Below are positions 43,074 to 56,000 of a stretch of DNA of 64,000 nt, piece by piece. Location: the NCBI RefSeq assembly GCF_003148645.1, contig NZ_QGGP01000001.1, positions 620,001 through 684,000 of the forward strand. Reading direction: 5' to 3'. Below the pieces are notes generated by a model. The model was given only the letters and a program-made list of their open reading frames with translations. It did not search any database and was not told the DNA's origin. Origin of the DNA: Xanthomarina spongicola (GTDB lineage: Bacteria > Bacteroidota > Bacteroidia > Flavobacteriales > Flavobacteriaceae). Position 1 is the stretch's first letter; every line of letters begins with the position of its first letter. Made by a program: the position numbers and the translations under genes.

Positions 43074-44867
43074 ATGTCAACACACGCAGATACTCACGCA
43101 CACGAAGACGATCACGGACATCATCATAAGGAAACATTCATGACTAAATATATCTTTAGTCAGGATCATAAAATGATCTCTAAACAGTATCTTATAACAG
43201 GTACTATAATGGGTGTTATTGGTGTTTTAATGTCCATAATGTTTCGTATGCAAATTGCATGGCCAGAAGAACCAAATGTATTGTTTGAAGCATTACTAGG
43301 GAAATGGGCACCAGGAGGTGTTATGGATGCAGATATTTATTTAGCATTAGTAACTATTCATGGTACCATTATGGTATTCTTTGTGTTAACAGCTGGATTG
43401 AGTGGTACTTTTAGTAACCTATTAATTCCATTGCAAATTGGAGCACGAGATATGGCATCTGGATTCCTAAATATGATTTCATATTGGTTATTCTTCCTTT
43501 CTAGTGTTATTATGATTATCTCTTTATTTGTAGAAGCTGGTCCAGCTGCTGCAGGTTGGACAATATATCCTCCTTTAAGTGCCTTACCAATGGCACAAGG
43601 TGGATCTGGAATGGGTATGACTTTATGGTTAGTATCTATGGCAATATTTATTGCTTCATCATTATTAGGATCGTTAAATTATATTGTTACCATAATAAAC
43701 TTGAGAACTAAAGGAATGTCTATGACTAGACTTCCACTTACAATATGGGCGTTTTTTGTAACTGCTATTATTGGTGTAGTATCTTTTCCAGTATTATTAT
43801 CTGCAGCCTTATTATTAATAATGGATAGAAGCTTTGGAACATCCTTCTTCTTGTCAGATATATTTATTCAAGGTGAAGTATTACATTATCAAGGTGGATC
43901 TCCAGTTTTATTTGAACACTTATTTTGGTTCTTAGGGCATCCAGAAGTATATATTGTAATATTACCAGCAATGGGAATAGTTTCAGAAATTATGGCATCA
44001 AATTCACGTAAACCAATTTTTGGTTATCGTGCAATGATTGCTTCAATTTTAGCCATTGCATTTTTATCGACCATTGTTTGGGGTCACCACATGTTTATCT
44101 CAGGTATGAACCCATTCTTAGGATCTGTATTTACATTTACTACCTTATTAATTGCAATACCATCTGCCGTAAAATCCTTTAACTGGATGACTACAATATG
44201 GAAAGGGAACATACAAATGAATACTGCCATGCTCTTTTCAATTGGTTTTGTGTCTACATTCATAACTGGTGGGTTGACAGGAATTATAATGGGAGACAGT
44301 GCTTTAGATATTAACATTCATGATACATATTTTATTGTTGCTCACTTTCACTTAGTAATGGGTATTTCTGCTCTTTATGGAATGTTTGCTGGAATTTATC
44401 ATTGGTATCCAAGAATGTTTGGTAGAATGATGAATAAAAATCTAGGATACATCCACTTTTGGGTAACAGCAATTTGTGCTTATGGTGTATTCTTCCCTAT
44501 GCATTTTATTGGAATGGCAGGATTACCAAGACGTTATTATACAAATTCAAACTTTCCATTATTTGACGATTTAGCAAATGTTAACGTAGTAATTACCGTG
44601 TTTGCAATTATTGGTGGAATATTTCAATTAGTATTTTTATACAACTTCTTTGTAAGTATTTTCTATGGAAAGAAAGCACCTCAAAACCCTTGGAGATCAA
44701 CTACATTAGAATGGACAGCGCCTGTAAAACACATACATGGTAACTGGCCAGGCGAAATCCCTCATGTTTACCGTTGGGCTTACGATTATAGCAAACCAGG
44801 TCATGATGTAGATTTTGTTCCGCAAAATGTCCCTTTAAAAGAAGGCGAAGAAGAACTTCAACATTAA
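43074..44867 (+). CDS. coxA: Cytochrome c oxidase subunit I
   Basis: Heme-copper oxygen reductase catalytic subunit, 597 aa, about twelve transmembrane helices. Metal ligands: TIHGTIMVFFVLTAG (low-spin heme His), FWFLGHPEVYIVILPAMG (CuB His and cross-linked Tyr), WGHHMF (CuB His pair) and HDTYFIVAHFHLVMG (heme a3 and second heme a ligands). The cytoplasmic N-terminus is strikingly His/Asp rich (eight His in the first 23 residues). It is the last gene of the actABCDEF-coxBA operon and ends before a perfect hairpin; subunits III and IV lie 17 kb downstream. Confidence 0.97.
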   Translation: MSTHADTHAHEDDHGHHHKETFMTKYIFSQDHKMISKQYLITGTIMGVIGVLMSIMFRMQIAWPEEPNVLFEALLGKWAPGGVMDADIYLALVTIHGTIMVFFVLTAGLSGTFSNLLIPLQIGARDMASGFLNMISYWLFFLSSVIMIISLFVEAGPAAAGWTIYPPLSALPMAQGGSGMGMTLWLVSMAIFIASSLLGSLNYIVTIINLRTKGMSMTRLPLTIWAFFVTAIIGVVSFPVLLSAALLLIMDRSFGTSFFLSDIFIQGEVLHYQGGSPVLFEHLFWFLGHPEVYIVILPAMGIVSEIMASNSRKPIFGYRAMIASILAIAFLSTIVWGHHMFISGMNPFLGSVFTFTTLLIAIPSAVKSFNWMTTIWKGNIQMNTAMLFSIGFVSTFITGGLTGIIMGDSALDINIHDTYFIVAHFHLVMGISALYGMFAGIYHWYPRMFGRMMNKNLGYIHFWVTAICAYGVFFPMHFIGMAGLPRRYYTNSNFPLFDDLANVNVVITVFAIIGGIFQLVFLYNFFVSIFYGKKAPQNPWRSTTLEWTAPVKHIHGNWPGEIPHVYRWAYDYSKPGHDVDFVPQNVPLKEGEEELQH

Positions 44868-44892
44868 AAAAAATCTTTATATAATACAACAG

Positions 44893-44920
44893 AAGCCTTT
44901 CTAATTAGAAAGGCTTTTTG
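44893..44920 (+). terminator. Intrinsic terminator after coxA
   Basis: AAGCCTTTCTAA and TTAGAAAGGCTT form an uninterrupted 24-base palindrome at 44893-44916, followed by T-rich sequence. Confidence 0.9.
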
Positions 44921-44922
44921 TT

Positions 44923-44930
44923 TATATTTG
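44923..44930 (+). promoter_or_regulatory. Promoter -7 element for ruvB
   Basis: TATATTTG, exact TAnnTTTG match, directly after the coxA terminator and about 100 bases before the ruvB ATG. The leader would contain the hairpin at 44943-44969. Confidence 0.45.
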
Positions 44931-44942
44931 TTGAAAGTTCAG

Positions 44943-44969
44943 CCTGCAAGGCTTAGAAACCCTTGTAGG
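44943..44969 (+). repeat. Short intergenic hairpin element
   Basis: CCTGCAAGG (44943-44951) pairs with CCTTGTAGG (44961-44969) with one G-T wobble and an 8-base loop. It is similar in character to the inverted repeat at 5446-5479 and lies in the presumed ruvB leader. No T-run follows, so it is not a typical terminator. Confidence 0.45.
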
Positions 44970-45032
44970 TTTGCATTTGCAAATATTTTATTTTAATAAT
45001 TAAAGAGATTCCCATTGTTATGGGAACTGAAG

Positions 45033-46055
45033 ATGAACGATAATCTAGATCCAACAAGTGAGAATTTTACACCAGAAGAACTGGATGTTGAAAAAAAGTT
45101 AAGACCATTATCTTTTGAAGATTTTACTGGTCAAGAGCAAGTGTTGGAAAATCTTCAAATATTTGTTCAAGCAGCAAATCAAAGAGATGAAGCTTTAGAT
45201 CACACGTTATTTCATGGTCCACCTGGTTTAGGAAAAACAACGTTAGCTCATATTTTAGCAAGCGAACTAAGTGTTGGTATTAAAGTAACCTCTGGACCAG
45301 TATTAGATAAACCAGGAGATTTAGCAGGATTACTTACAAACCTTGAAGAAAGAGATGTTTTATTTATAGATGAAATACATAGATTAAGTCCTATAGTAGA
45401 AGAGTATTTATATTCAGCTATGGAAGACTACAAAATAGATATCATGATTGAGTCTGGACCAAACGCTAGAACTGTTCAGATAAACTTAAACCCTTTTACA
45501 TTAGTTGGAGCAACAACCCGATCTGGATTATTAACAGCTCCAATGAGAGCCCGTTTTGGTATCCAAAGTCGACTTCAATATTATAATACAGAATTATTAA
45601 CCACTATTGTTCAAAGAAGTTCAACTATTTTAAATGTACCAATCTCTATGGAAGCAGCAGTAGAAATTGCAGGTAGAAGTAGAGGAACACCTCGAATTGC
45701 AAATGCTTTGTTACGTCGCGTCCGAGACTTTGCACAAATTAAAGGAAACGGAAGTATTGATATAAAAATAGCAAGATTTTCATTAGAAGCTTTACATGTA
45801 GACGCTCATGGTTTAGATGAAATGGATAATAAGATTCTAACAACACTTATAGAAAAATTCAAAGGAGGTCCAGTTGGTATTACTACACTAGCAACTGCTG
45901 TAAGCGAAAGTGCCGAAACCATTGAAGAAGTGTACGAGCCCTTTTTAATTCAACAGGGTTTTATAATGCGTACACCTCGTGGACGTGAAGTCACAGAGTT
46001 AGCTTATAAGCATCTTGGAAAAATAAAAGGCCCAACTCAAGGAGGTTTATTTTAA
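45033..46055 (+). CDS. ruvB: Holliday junction ATP-dependent helicase subunit RuvB
   Basis: AAA+ motor of branch migration, 340 aa from the ATG at 45033; an in-frame TTG at 45015 would add six residues with no family support. Walker A is [13 protein letters not shown] and Walker B is [10 protein letters not shown]; sensor 1 lies in [11 protein letters not shown], and the C-terminal winged helix contains [15 protein letters not shown] and [16 protein letters not shown]. It is followed by queG after 37 bases; ruvA lies 3.4 kb away rather than adjacent. Confidence 0.97.
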   Translation: MNDNLDPTSENFTPEELDVEKKLRPLSFEDFTGQEQVLENLQIFVQAANQRDEALDHTLFHGPPGLGKTTLAHILASELSVGIKVTSGPVLDKPGDLAGLLTNLEERDVLFIDEIHRLSPIVEEYLYSAMEDYKIDIMIESGPNARTVQINLNPFTLVGATTRSGLLTAPMRARFGIQSRLQYYNTELLTTIVQRSSTILNVPISMEAAVEIAGRSRGTPRIANALLRRVRDFAQIKGNGSIDIKIARFSLEALHVDAHGLDEMDNKILTTLIEKFKGGPVGITTLATAVSESAETIEEVYEPFLIQQGFIMRTPRGREVTELAYKHLGKIKGPTQGGLF

Positions 46056-46092
46056 TATGATGCTATTATATGCAAAGTGAAGTATATCAAAA

Positions 46093-47016
46093 ATGAACAC
46101 TAAACAAAAGCATACAGAATTAATTAAGACCGAAGCCAAACGCCTCGGTTTTTTGTCTTGTGGTATTAGTAAGGCGCAATTTTTAGAAGAAGAAGCGCCA
46201 CGTTTAGAGAAATGGTTAAGTAACAATATGCATGGTGAAATGCAGTATATGGAAAACCATTTTGACAAAAGATTAGACCCAACAAAACTGGTTGATAATT
46301 CTAAATCTGTAATTTCCTTATTACTTAATTATTACCCAAAAGACATTCAAAATCAAAACAGTTATAAACTGTCTAAATATGCATATGGAACAGATTATCA
46401 CTTTATAATAAAAGACAAATTAAAATCATTATTAAATTATATTCAAGATGAGATTGGTGAAGTAGAAGGTCGAGCCTTTGTAGATTCTGCACCTGTTTTA
46501 GATAAAGCTTGGGCAGCAAAATCTGGATTAGGTTGGATTGGAAAGCACAGTAATTTATTGACTCAACAAGTTGGTTCTTTTTATTTTATTGCCGAATTGA
46601 TAATTGATTTAGAATTGGAGCACGATTCAATTACTTCAGACCATTGTGGCACATGTACTGCATGTATTGACGCATGTCCAACCGAAGCTATTAAAGAACC
46701 TTATGTGGTAGATGGAAGTAAATGTATTTCTTATTTTACTATTGAATTGAAAGACAATCTTCCTACAGAATTTAAGGGCAAATTTGATGACTGGATGTTT
46801 GGTTGCGATGTATGTCAAGATGTATGTCCATGGAACCGTTTTTCTAAGGCTCATAATGAACCTCTATTCAATCCACATCCAGAATTGTTATCTATGACAA
46901 AAAAAGATTGGGAAGATATTACAGAAGACACTTTTAAAAAAGTATTTCAAAAATCTGCTGTCAAGCGAACAAAATATTCAGGTTTAACGCGCAATATCAA
47001 ATTCTTAAAAGATTAG
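46093..47016 (+). CDS. queG: Epoxyqueuosine reductase
   Basis: Cobalamin- and Fe-S-dependent reductase making queuosine from epoxyqueuosine at the wobble position of certain tRNAs. 307 aa. The N-terminal DUF1730 part includes [15 protein letters not shown] and [28 protein letters not shown]. Two 4Fe-4S motifs follow: [16 protein letters not shown] and [11 protein letters not shown]. There is no C-terminal HEAT extension beyond a short tail. It is on the same strand as ruvB and probably cotranscribed. Confidence 0.95.
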   Translation: MNTKQKHTELIKTEAKRLGFLSCGISKAQFLEEEAPRLEKWLSNNMHGEMQYMENHFDKRLDPTKLVDNSKSVISLLLNYYPKDIQNQNSYKLSKYAYGTDYHFIIKDKLKSLLNYIQDEIGEVEGRAFVDSAPVLDKAWAAKSGLGWIGKHSNLLTQQVGSFYFIAELIIDLELEHDSITSDHCGTCTACIDACPTEAIKEPYVVDGSKCISYFTIELKDNLPTEFKGKFDDWMFGCDVCQDVCPWNRFSKAHNEPLFNPHPELLSMTKKDWEDITEDTFKKVFQKSAVKRTKYSGLTRNIKFLKD

Positions 47017-47036
47017 GCTTTAAGTTGGAGTATTAC

Positions 47037-47044
47037 TACATTTG
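47037..47044 (+). promoter_or_regulatory. Promoter -7 element for maeB
   Basis: TACATTTG, exact TAnnTTTG match, 43 bases before the maeB ATG. Confidence 0.45.
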
Positions 47045-47087
47045 TTAGTTCAGTATTTTTTGAACAAAGCTTTAATTAATAGCATAT

Positions 47088-49367
47088 ATGAGCAAACAAA
47101 GTAAACGTAGAGAAGCCTTAGTGTATCATGCCAAGCCAATACCTGGTAAGATTCAAGTAGTTCCAACAAAAAAATATACAACACAAAGAGACTTGTCTTT
47201 AGCCTATTCTCCTGGAGTAGCTGAGCCTTGTTTAGAAATAGTTAAAGATGTAAATAATGTCTATAAGTATACTGCTAAAGGAAACCTGGTAGCTGTAATT
47301 TCAAATGGAACAGCAGTTTTAGGGCTTGGTAATATTGGGCCTGAAGCCTCAAAACCAGTCATGGAAGGTAAAGGTTTACTTTTTAAAATATTTGCAGATA
47401 TAGATGTATTCGATATAGAAGTTGGTACTGAAAATATTGAAGAATTCATTCAAACAGTAAAAATGATTGCACCAACTTTTGGTGGAATCAATTTGGAAGA
47501 TATTAAAGCTCCAGAAGCTTTCGAAATAGAAAGACGTTTAAAAGAAGAGTTAGATATTCCAGTAATGCATGACGACCAACATGGTACTGCAATTATATCT
47601 GCAGCTGCATTAATAAATGCCGTAGAGTTATCAAAAAAGAAAATTAAAGATATTAAAATAGTAGTAAGTGGAGCAGGAGCAGCAGCAATTTCTTGCACTC
47701 GTTTATACATGGCTTTAGGAGCAAATAGAAAAAATATTGTCATGCTCGATAGTCAAGGTGTAATAAGACAAGACAGAAAAGATCTTTCTGATGAAAAGGC
47801 AGAATTTGCTACACATAGAAAGATAGACACACTAGATGAAGCCATGAAAAAAGCAGATGTGTTTATCGGGCTTTCTAAGGCAGATATTGTCTCTCCAGAG
47901 ATGCTAAAATCAATGGCAAAGAATCCCATAGTTTTTGCTATGGCAAACCCAAACCCAGAAATAGAATACGATTTAGCAATTGCAACTAGAAAGGATATTA
48001 TTATGGCAACTGGACGTTCAGACCATCCTAATCAAGTAAATAATGTTCTTGGATTTCCGTTTATTTTTAGAGGAGCTTTAGATGTTAGAGCAACAAAAAT
48101 AAACGAAGAAATGAAAATGGCAGCAGTAAAAGCTTTGGCTAAATTAGCTAAAGAGCCTGTTCCAGAACAAGTGAATATTGCTTATGGAGAAACAAGATTA
48201 ACATTTGGAAAAGAATATATAATTCCAAAACCATTCGATCCAAGATTAATTGCCGAAGTGCCTCCTGCAGTTGCAAAAGCAGCTATGGAAAGTGGTGTAG
48301 CTAAAGAGCCAATTGAAAATTGGGAAAAATATAAAGATGAACTTCTTGAACGTTTAGGTTCAGATAATAAAATAGTTAGACTTTTAATTAATAGAGCTAA
48401 ATTAAATCCAAAACGAGTGGTTTTTGCTGAAGCAGATCATCTAGATGTTTTAAAAGCTGCTCAAATTGTTTATGATGAAGGTATTGCAATCCCTATTCTG
48501 TTAGGAAGAAGAAAAACAATCGAAAAATTAAAAGAGGAAATTGAATTTGATGCAGATGTAGAAATAATAGACCCAAAATCAGACGAAGAAGAGGCTAGAA
48601 AAAACAACTATGCTAAAGTGTATTGGGAGCAACGTAAGCGTAGAGGTGTGACTTTATATTCTGCTCAAAATATCATGCGAGAACGAAATTATTATGCAGC
48701 CATGATGGTGAATGAAGGAGATGCTGATGCTATGATTTCTGGTTTTTCAAGATCGTATCCTTCAGTTGTAAAACCTGTACTCGAACTAATAGGTTTAGCA
48801 CCAGATTCAACTAGAATAGCTACCACAAATATTATGATGACAAAACGTGGACCAATGTTTTTAAGCGATACAGCCATTAATATAAACCCAACTGCCGAAG
48901 ATTTAACAAAAATTGCTCAAATGACGGCTGGTGTAGTAAAAATGTTTGGCATGGAACCAGTTATGGCTATGATTTCCTATTCTAATTTTGGATCATCAAA
49001 AAACCAAACAGCAACAAAAGTTCGTGAAGCAGTAAATTATTTGCACAATAGACATCCTAATTTATTAGTTGATGGGGAACTTCAAGCAGATTTTGCTTTA
49101 AATAGCGAGATGCTTCAAGACATTTTCCCTTTTTCTAAATTAGCTGGAAAAAAAGTAAATACACTTATTTTTCCAAATCTTGAATCGGCAAATATTACTT
49201 ATAAACTTTTAAAAGAACTTAATAATTCAGATTCTATTGGGCCTATAATGATGGGACTAAGAAAACCTGTTCATATTTTACAATTAGATGCAAGTGTAGA
49301 CGAAATTGTTAACATGACTGCCATTGCAGTAATAGATGCACAACAGAAAGAAAAAAAAAGAACTTGA
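47088..49367 (+). CDS. maeB: NADP-type malic enzyme with C-terminal phosphotransacetylase-like domain
   Basis: Oxidative decarboxylation of malate to pyruvate. 759 aa, the standard two-part MaeB length. The malic part (about 1-430) shows [37 protein letters not shown] (metal and substrate residues) and the nucleotide fold [12 protein letters not shown]. The C-terminal part (about 430-759) resembles phosphotransacetylase ([34 protein letters not shown]); in MaeB this domain is regulatory, responding to acetyl-CoA in studied enzymes. Single gene with its own promoter element. Confidence 0.95.
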   Translation: MSKQSKRREALVYHAKPIPGKIQVVPTKKYTTQRDLSLAYSPGVAEPCLEIVKDVNNVYKYTAKGNLVAVISNGTAVLGLGNIGPEASKPVMEGKGLLFKIFADIDVFDIEVGTENIEEFIQTVKMIAPTFGGINLEDIKAPEAFEIERRLKEELDIPVMHDDQHGTAIISAAALINAVELSKKKIKDIKIVVSGAGAAAISCTRLYMALGANRKNIVMLDSQGVIRQDRKDLSDEKAEFATHRKIDTLDEAMKKADVFIGLSKADIVSPEMLKSMAKNPIVFAMANPNPEIEYDLAIATRKDIIMATGRSDHPNQVNNVLGFPFIFRGALDVRATKINEEMKMAAVKALAKLAKEPVPEQVNIAYGETRLTFGKEYIIPKPFDPRLIAEVPPAVAKAAMESGVAKEPIENWEKYKDELLERLGSDNKIVRLLINRAKLNPKRVVFAEADHLDVLKAAQIVYDEGIAIPILLGRRKTIEKLKEEIEFDADVEIIDPKSDEEEARKNNYAKVYWEQRKRRGVTLYSAQNIMRERNYYAAMMVNEGDADAMISGFSRSYPSVVKPVLELIGLAPDSTRIATTNIMMTKRGPMFLSDTAININPTAEDLTKIAQMTAGVVKMFGMEPVMAMISYSNFGSSKNQTATKVREAVNYLHNRHPNLLVDGELQADFALNSEMLQDIFPFSKLAGKKVNTLIFPNLESANITYKLLKELNNSDSIGPIMMGLRKPVHILQLDASVDEIVNMTAIAVIDAQQKEKKRT

Positions 49368-49419
49368 AATTAAAGAAGTATTAGAAAAATAAACGGCTTT
49401 ATAATGCGAATAATTTTAT

Positions 49420-49427
49420 TACATTTG
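49420..49427 (+). promoter_or_regulatory. Promoter -7 element for ruvA-sprA
   Basis: TACATTTG, exact TAnnTTTG match, 22 bases before the ruvA ATG at 49450. Confidence 0.5.
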
Positions 49428-49449
49428 AGAGTTTATTAAAGTTTTGTTA

Positions 49450-50031
49450 ATGATTACACATATTCAAGGGAAACTTGTTGAGAAAAATCCAACTGATGTT
49501 GTTATAGATTGTAATGGTGTTGGCTATTTATTAAACATATCTTTACATACATTCTCTCAAATTCCAAATCAAGAAAACTTAAAATTATTTACCCATCTTC
49601 AAGTAAAGGAAGATTCACATACCTTGTTTGGTTTTTCATCTTTAGCAGAAAGAGAAATATTTAGGCTGTTAATCTCAGTAAGTGGTGTTGGAGCTAGTAT
49701 AGCTAGAACTATGTTGTCTTCTTTAACACCAAAACAAGTTAGAGAGGGAATTGCTATTGGAGATGTAGCATTAATTCAATCTATAAAAGGTATTGGAGCA
49801 AAGACAGCTCAACGAGTAATTCTGGATTTAAAAGATAAAATTTTGAAAGTTTACGATATTGACGAACTTTCAACTCAAAAAAGCAATACTAATAAAGATG
49901 AAGCGTTATCTGCTTTAGATGTTCTTGGATTTAATAAAAAACAATCCGAACGTGTTGTAGATAAAATTATAACAAATCAGCCAAACGCAAGTGTAGAGGA
50001 AATTATTAAAGGGGCTTTAAAAAATTTATAA
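49450..50031 (+). CDS. ruvA: Holliday junction DNA helicase subunit RuvA
   Basis: Junction-binding subunit that tethers RuvB. 193 aa from the ATG at 49450 (an in-frame TTG two codons earlier is not needed). N-terminal OB fold (MITHIQGKLVEKNPTDVVIDCNGVGYLLNI), two helix-hairpin-helix motifs (SVSGVGASIARTMLSSL; SIKGIGAKTAQRVILDLKDK) and a C-terminal UBA-like domain binding RuvB (EALSALDVLGFNKKQSERVV). sprA begins 4 bases after its stop, so the two are almost certainly cotranscribed. Confidence 0.96.
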   Translation: MITHIQGKLVEKNPTDVVIDCNGVGYLLNISLHTFSQIPNQENLKLFTHLQVKEDSHTLFGFSSLAEREIFRLLISVSGVGASIARTMLSSLTPKQVREGIAIGDVALIQSIKGIGAKTAQRVILDLKDKILKVYDIDELSTQKSNTNKDEALSALDVLGFNKKQSERVVDKIITNQPNASVEEIIKGALKNL

Positions 50032-50035
50032 AAAT

Positions 50036-53000
50036 TTGAGTACAACCAACCATACTTATTCAATAAAAACTAAACATTATATATTATTAGGCTTTTTTAT
50101 GCTTTTTAGTATATATTCCTTTTCTCAGGTTACACCAACAGAACAAGATTCTACAAGTACAGGATATGCATTAGGAAATATAAATATGCCTAATCCAAAT
50201 AGCATTGAATCTAAATACACATACGATCCTCTAACAGACAGATATATTTACACAGAAACTGTTGGTAATTTTAATATTAATTACCCAATTATTTTAACTC
50301 CAGAAGAATTTAGAGAATTAGTAATCCAAGAAAATTTAAAAGAATATTATAAGCAAAAAATTGATGCTTACGATGGGAAGAAGGAAGGGTCTGAAGAAGA
50401 ACAAAAAAATCTACTTCCTGAATTCTATGTAAGATCTGGATTTTTTGAAACTATTTTTGGAAGTAATACCATTAATGTAGTGCCTCAAGGATCTGTTGAA
50501 ATAGATTTAGGGGTTTTATTTACCAAACAAGATAATCCAACATATTCTCCACAAAACAGAAGTAATTTTACTTTCGATTTTGATCAACGTATTAGTTTAA
50601 GTTTATTGGGTAAAGTTGGTACTAGATTGCAGGTAACAGCAAATTACGATACAGAATCTACTTTCGACTTTCAAAATTTAATTAAATTAGAATATACACC
50701 TACAGAAGACGATATAATTCAGAAAATTGAAGTTGGTAATGTTAGTATGCCATTAAATAGTTCGTTAATTACTGGAGCTCAAAGTTTATTTGGTGTTAAA
50801 GCAGAGTTGCAGTTTGGAAAAACAACTGTTACAGGAGTTTTTTCTGAACAAAAATCAGATAGAACTACTGTAGTTGCCCAAGGAGGAGGAACACTTGAAG
50901 AATTCGATTTTTTTGCAAGAGAATACGATGAAAACAGACATTACTTCTTAGCACATTACTTTAGAGATAATTATGATAGGACATTAGAGAATTATCCTTT
51001 TATAAATTCTAATGTTCAAATTACTAGAATAGAAGTTTGGGTAACAAACAGAAGTAATAGTACAGAAAACGTAAGAAATGTTGTTGGTTTACAGGATTTA
51101 GGTGAATCTAATCCAGATCCAAACCAAAACAATATGGTATTGCAACCAATACCTCCTGGATTTATTAATGCAGGTCCAAATGCATTTCCAGATAATGGAA
51201 ATAACGACTTCGATCCAACACAAATTGGCTCTGGATCTGTGTTAACAGAGTTAATTAGAGATATTGCAACTGTACAACAAGGTTTTGGATCAGTATCAAA
51301 CTCTGTAAGTGAAGGTTCAGATTATGCGAAATTAGAAAATGCAAGAAAATTACAACAAGGGCAAGAATATACTTTAGATACACAATTAGGTTTTATTTCC
51401 TTAAACCAAAGATTAAATAACGACGAAGTTCTTGCTGTTGCATTTCAATATACAGTTGGAGGACAAGTTTATCAAGTAGGTGAATTTGCAAACGATGGGC
51501 TAGATGCAACAGGTGTTACTACAGATCCTGGAGGAATAACCACAGTTACCAATAACAATTTAATTTTAAAACTTTTAAAAAGCCCAATTACAAATGTAGA
51601 TCAACCTATTTGGGACTTAATGATGAAAAACATCTATAACACTGGTGCTTATCAATTAAGTCAGGAAGATTTTAAATTAAATATATTCTATAATGAAGCA
51701 TCTCCATTAAATTTTATTTCACCAGTAGATGGAAATTCCTTTGGTGTAGATATTAATGGAAATCCAGTAGGACCTTCTACGCCTCCTGAAGATTTAATTC
51801 AGAATACAACCTTATTAAGGTTGTTTAATTTAGATAGATTAAATTTTAATGGAGATCCACAAACTAATGGTGATGGATTTTTCGATTTTGTTCCAGGAAT
51901 TACAGTTATTCCACAAAATGGGAAGATAATTTTCACAAAGGCAGAACCATTTGGAGAATACTTATTCGACAAATTAGCTCTTGGAGGAGAAGACTATAAT
52001 AATGATTTGACTTATAACGAGAATCAGAATAAATATGTTTACGATATTCTCTATAAGCAAACTAAAACGGCAGCTTTAGAGGCAGCAGATAAAAATAAAT
52101 TCAAAATTAAAGGGCGTTACAAATCTTCAGGAGGAGATGGTATTCCAATTGGAGCATTTAATGTGCCAAGAGGTTCCGTTCAAGTAACTGCTGGAGGTCG
52201 TGTTTTAGTAGAAGGTATAGATTATACAGTTAATTATCAACAAGGAACTGTTCAAATTCTTGACGAAGCTTTAAAAGCTTCAAATACACCAATACAAGTA
52301 ACTACAGAAAATAATGCAGTATTTGGCCAACAAACTAAGCGCTTTACAGGTATTAATGTAGAACATCAGTTTAACGAAAACTTTGTATTAGGTGCAACAT
52401 GGTTGCATTTAAGCGAAAGACCTATTACTCAAAAAGCCAACTACGATCAAGAACCAATTAACAATCACATTTTTGGAATTCATGGAAACTATTCTACAGA
52501 AGTTCCATTTTTTACTAGATTAGTAAATAAATTACCAAATATAGATACAGATGCACCATCCAATCTCTCAGTTAGAGGTGAATTCGCTTATTTAACTCCA
52601 GGATCTCCTAAAGGAACAGAGTTTAATGGTGAAGCTACTTCTTATATAGATGATTTTGAAGGTTCTCAAAACGCTATCGATTTAAAATCACCACAGTCAT
52701 GGTTCATTTCCAGTCGACCTCGTGGAATAAATTCAAATAACGATGATGTTAATGGAATAGAGCAAGGTTACGATCGTGCATTGTTAAATTGGTATAATAT
52801 TGATCCTATTTTTTATGGGAGCCAAAGTCCTAGTGGAATAACAGACGATGATATTTCAGATTTATATACAAGTCGTGTTTTTATTCAAGAATTATTTCCA
52901 AATCAAGATGTAGCTCAAGGACAAACAACAGTTGTTAATACATTAGATTTAACTTACTATCCAACAGAAAGAGGACCTTACAATTTTCAAACAACCAATG

Positions 53001-56000
53001 TAGATCCATCAACAAATACGCTTACTTCCCCTCAAAATAGTTGGGCAGGAATTACAAGACAATTAACATCAACAGATTTTGAACAAGCAAATGTAGAATA
53101 CATTGAATTCTGGTTACAAGATCCATATCAAGAAAATTCTGCAAATCCAGGAGGGAAATTGGTTTTTAACCTTGGTAACATTTCAGAGGATGTTATTAAA
53201 GATGGAAGAAAATTATATGAAAACGGGTTGCCTGCAGATGGTAATGTAATAGGTGTATTACCTACATCTCCTTCTTGGGAAACTGTTTATCCTCAAAACC
53301 AATCTTTAATTTATGCATTCGATACTACAGGAGACCAACGTACCAATCAGGATGTTGGTTATGATGGATATAACGATGCAGAAGAAGCACAAATTTTTAC
53401 AGATTATTCAGGATTAGCAGATCCTTCAAACGATAACTATACGTATTTCTTAAATGCAGAAGGAGATATTTTTGAACGCTATAAACGTTATAATGGTCTT
53501 CAAGGTAACTCGCCAGATACATTTTCAGATACAGATCGTGGTTCAACAACGCAACCAGATGTAGAAGATATTAATCGTGATAATACTATGAATACGATTG
53601 ATAGTTATTACGAATATGAATTAGATTTAACACCTGCAACATTAAACGAAAACAATCCATATATAGTAGATATAAAAGATGATGAGGTAAGAGAATTACC
53701 TAATGGACAAACGGTTAACCCTAGATGGATTCAATTTAGAATTCCTGTAAGCGAATTCACCAATGCTGTTGGAGGTATATCAGATTTAAGATCTATACGT
53801 TTTACACGTATGTACTTAAAAGAGTTTTCAGAAAAAACAGTATTTCGTTTTGGGACATTAGATCTAGTTAGAAGTGATTGGAGAAGATACACACTTTCTT
53901 TAGATGAAGATGGTGGTGACCCTAATTTAGATAATACAGAGTTTAGCGTTGGAGTTATTGGAACTATAGAAAATGATGGTACTTACATTTCGCCTCCAGG
54001 AGTGGAGCCAGAAGAGTTTTATAATAATAACACAGTAATTCGTCAAAACGAGCAATCTCTTGTATTAGATGTTTGCGATTTAGAACCACAAGATGGTAGA
54101 GCTGTCTATAAAAACATTAATATAGATATGCGTCAGTATAATAACTTACGAATGTTTATACATGCCGAAGAAGGAGATATTCCTGGGCTGAATGATGAAG
54201 ATTTAGTAGGTTTTATTAGAATGGGTAACGATTTAACTCAAAACTATTACCAAATAGAAGTACCTTTAAAAGTTAGTGAAGGCACCTCGCAAGAGCTTTT
54301 ATGGCCAACAGAAAACGAAATTAATTTACCGTTAGAATTACTTCAGGATATAAAATCTGAAGGAATTAGTAATGGAACCATTAGCAATCCAGATCCAACA
54401 TTTTACGATGTAATTGATGGCGTTTTAAGTGAAAACCCTGTACCAGAATACTCGCCTTATACATTAGGGCAACAGCGTATTGCTATTATTGGTAACCCAA
54501 ATTTTGGTGATGTTAGAACTTTAATGATAGGTGTTAAGAATGCAGCTGCAACAGATAAATGTGCTGTATTGTGGTTTAACGAACTTCGTCTATCTGATAT
54601 GGATAATGAAGGTGGTTGGGCTGCTATTTTAAGTGTAGATACTAATTTTGCCGATTTTGCAAACGTAAGTGCAACTGGTAGAAAAAGTACAACAGGATTT
54701 GGTTCAATAGAACAAGGACCAAACGAGAGAAGTAGAGAAGATGTAGAACAATACGATGTTGTTACGAATGTTAATATAGGACAGTTGTTACCAAAAAAAT
54801 GGGGAATCCAAATTCCATTTAATTATGGTCAAGGTGAAGAATTAATTACACCAAAATTCGATGAGTATTATAAAGATTTAACTTTAGAATCTAGAATTGA
54901 CGCAGCAGATACAAATGAGGAAAAAGATAAAGTTAGAGAACAATCTGAAAATTATACCAAAAGAAGAAGCATTAACTTTATTGGAGTAAGAAAATTAAAA
55001 ACCAATGAATCTAAACCACATTTTTACGATGTAGAAAATTTAACGTTTAACTATTCATACAATAAAATTAAACATAGAGATTTTGAAATAGAAAACTCTG
55101 TAGATCAAACAATAAGAGCTGGAGTAAACTATGCATATAATTTTCAGCCATTAACTATAGAACCATTTAAGAAAAATGATTCATTATTTACAAGCGAATA
55201 TTTAAAACTATTAAAAGATTTTAATTTCAATCCTCTACCTTCTAGTTTTACAGTTAATACAAATATTAACCGACAATACAATCAACAAAAATTTAGAGAA
55301 ATAGATTTAGTAGGTGATAATATTGGTCTGGATGAGTTTTACAAGAGAAATTATACTTTCGACTATCAATACACAATTAATTACAACTTAACCAAATCAT
55401 TACAATTAAATCTAACAGCTTCAAATAATAACATTGTGCGAAATTATTTTCAAGATGGTATTATTAATGGAGAACAAGATCCTACGTTAAATGTTTGGGA
55501 TGGTTTCTTTGATTTTGGCGATCCCAATAGACAGTTTCAACAATTAGGAATTAATTATGATATTCCGTTAAATAAAATTCCAGTCTTTAGTTTTGTTGAT
55601 GCTGCCTACTCATATAGTGGCGATTTTCAATGGCAAAAAGGATCAGATTTATTTGGCGATTTAGAAATTGATGGTGTAACATACGATCTAGGAAACACTG
55701 TTTCTAATGCTAATAGACATAATATTAACACGACCTTTAATATGAATAAGTTCTATAATTATATAGGGCTTAAAAAGAAAACAGTTAGAAGAACACCAAC
55801 ACCTGCTGCTAGACCAGATAGTAAAGAAGATTCAGATAAAGGAGCAACAGACAAACCTGCAAAAGCTAAAAATGGAGGGCAAAAATTAGCAAATGTTGGT
55901 ATTGATATATTAACGAGTGTTAAAAGAATTCAATTTAATTATGCTGAAACTAATGGTACATATTTACCAGGATATCTAAGAACTCCAGGGTTTATTGGAA

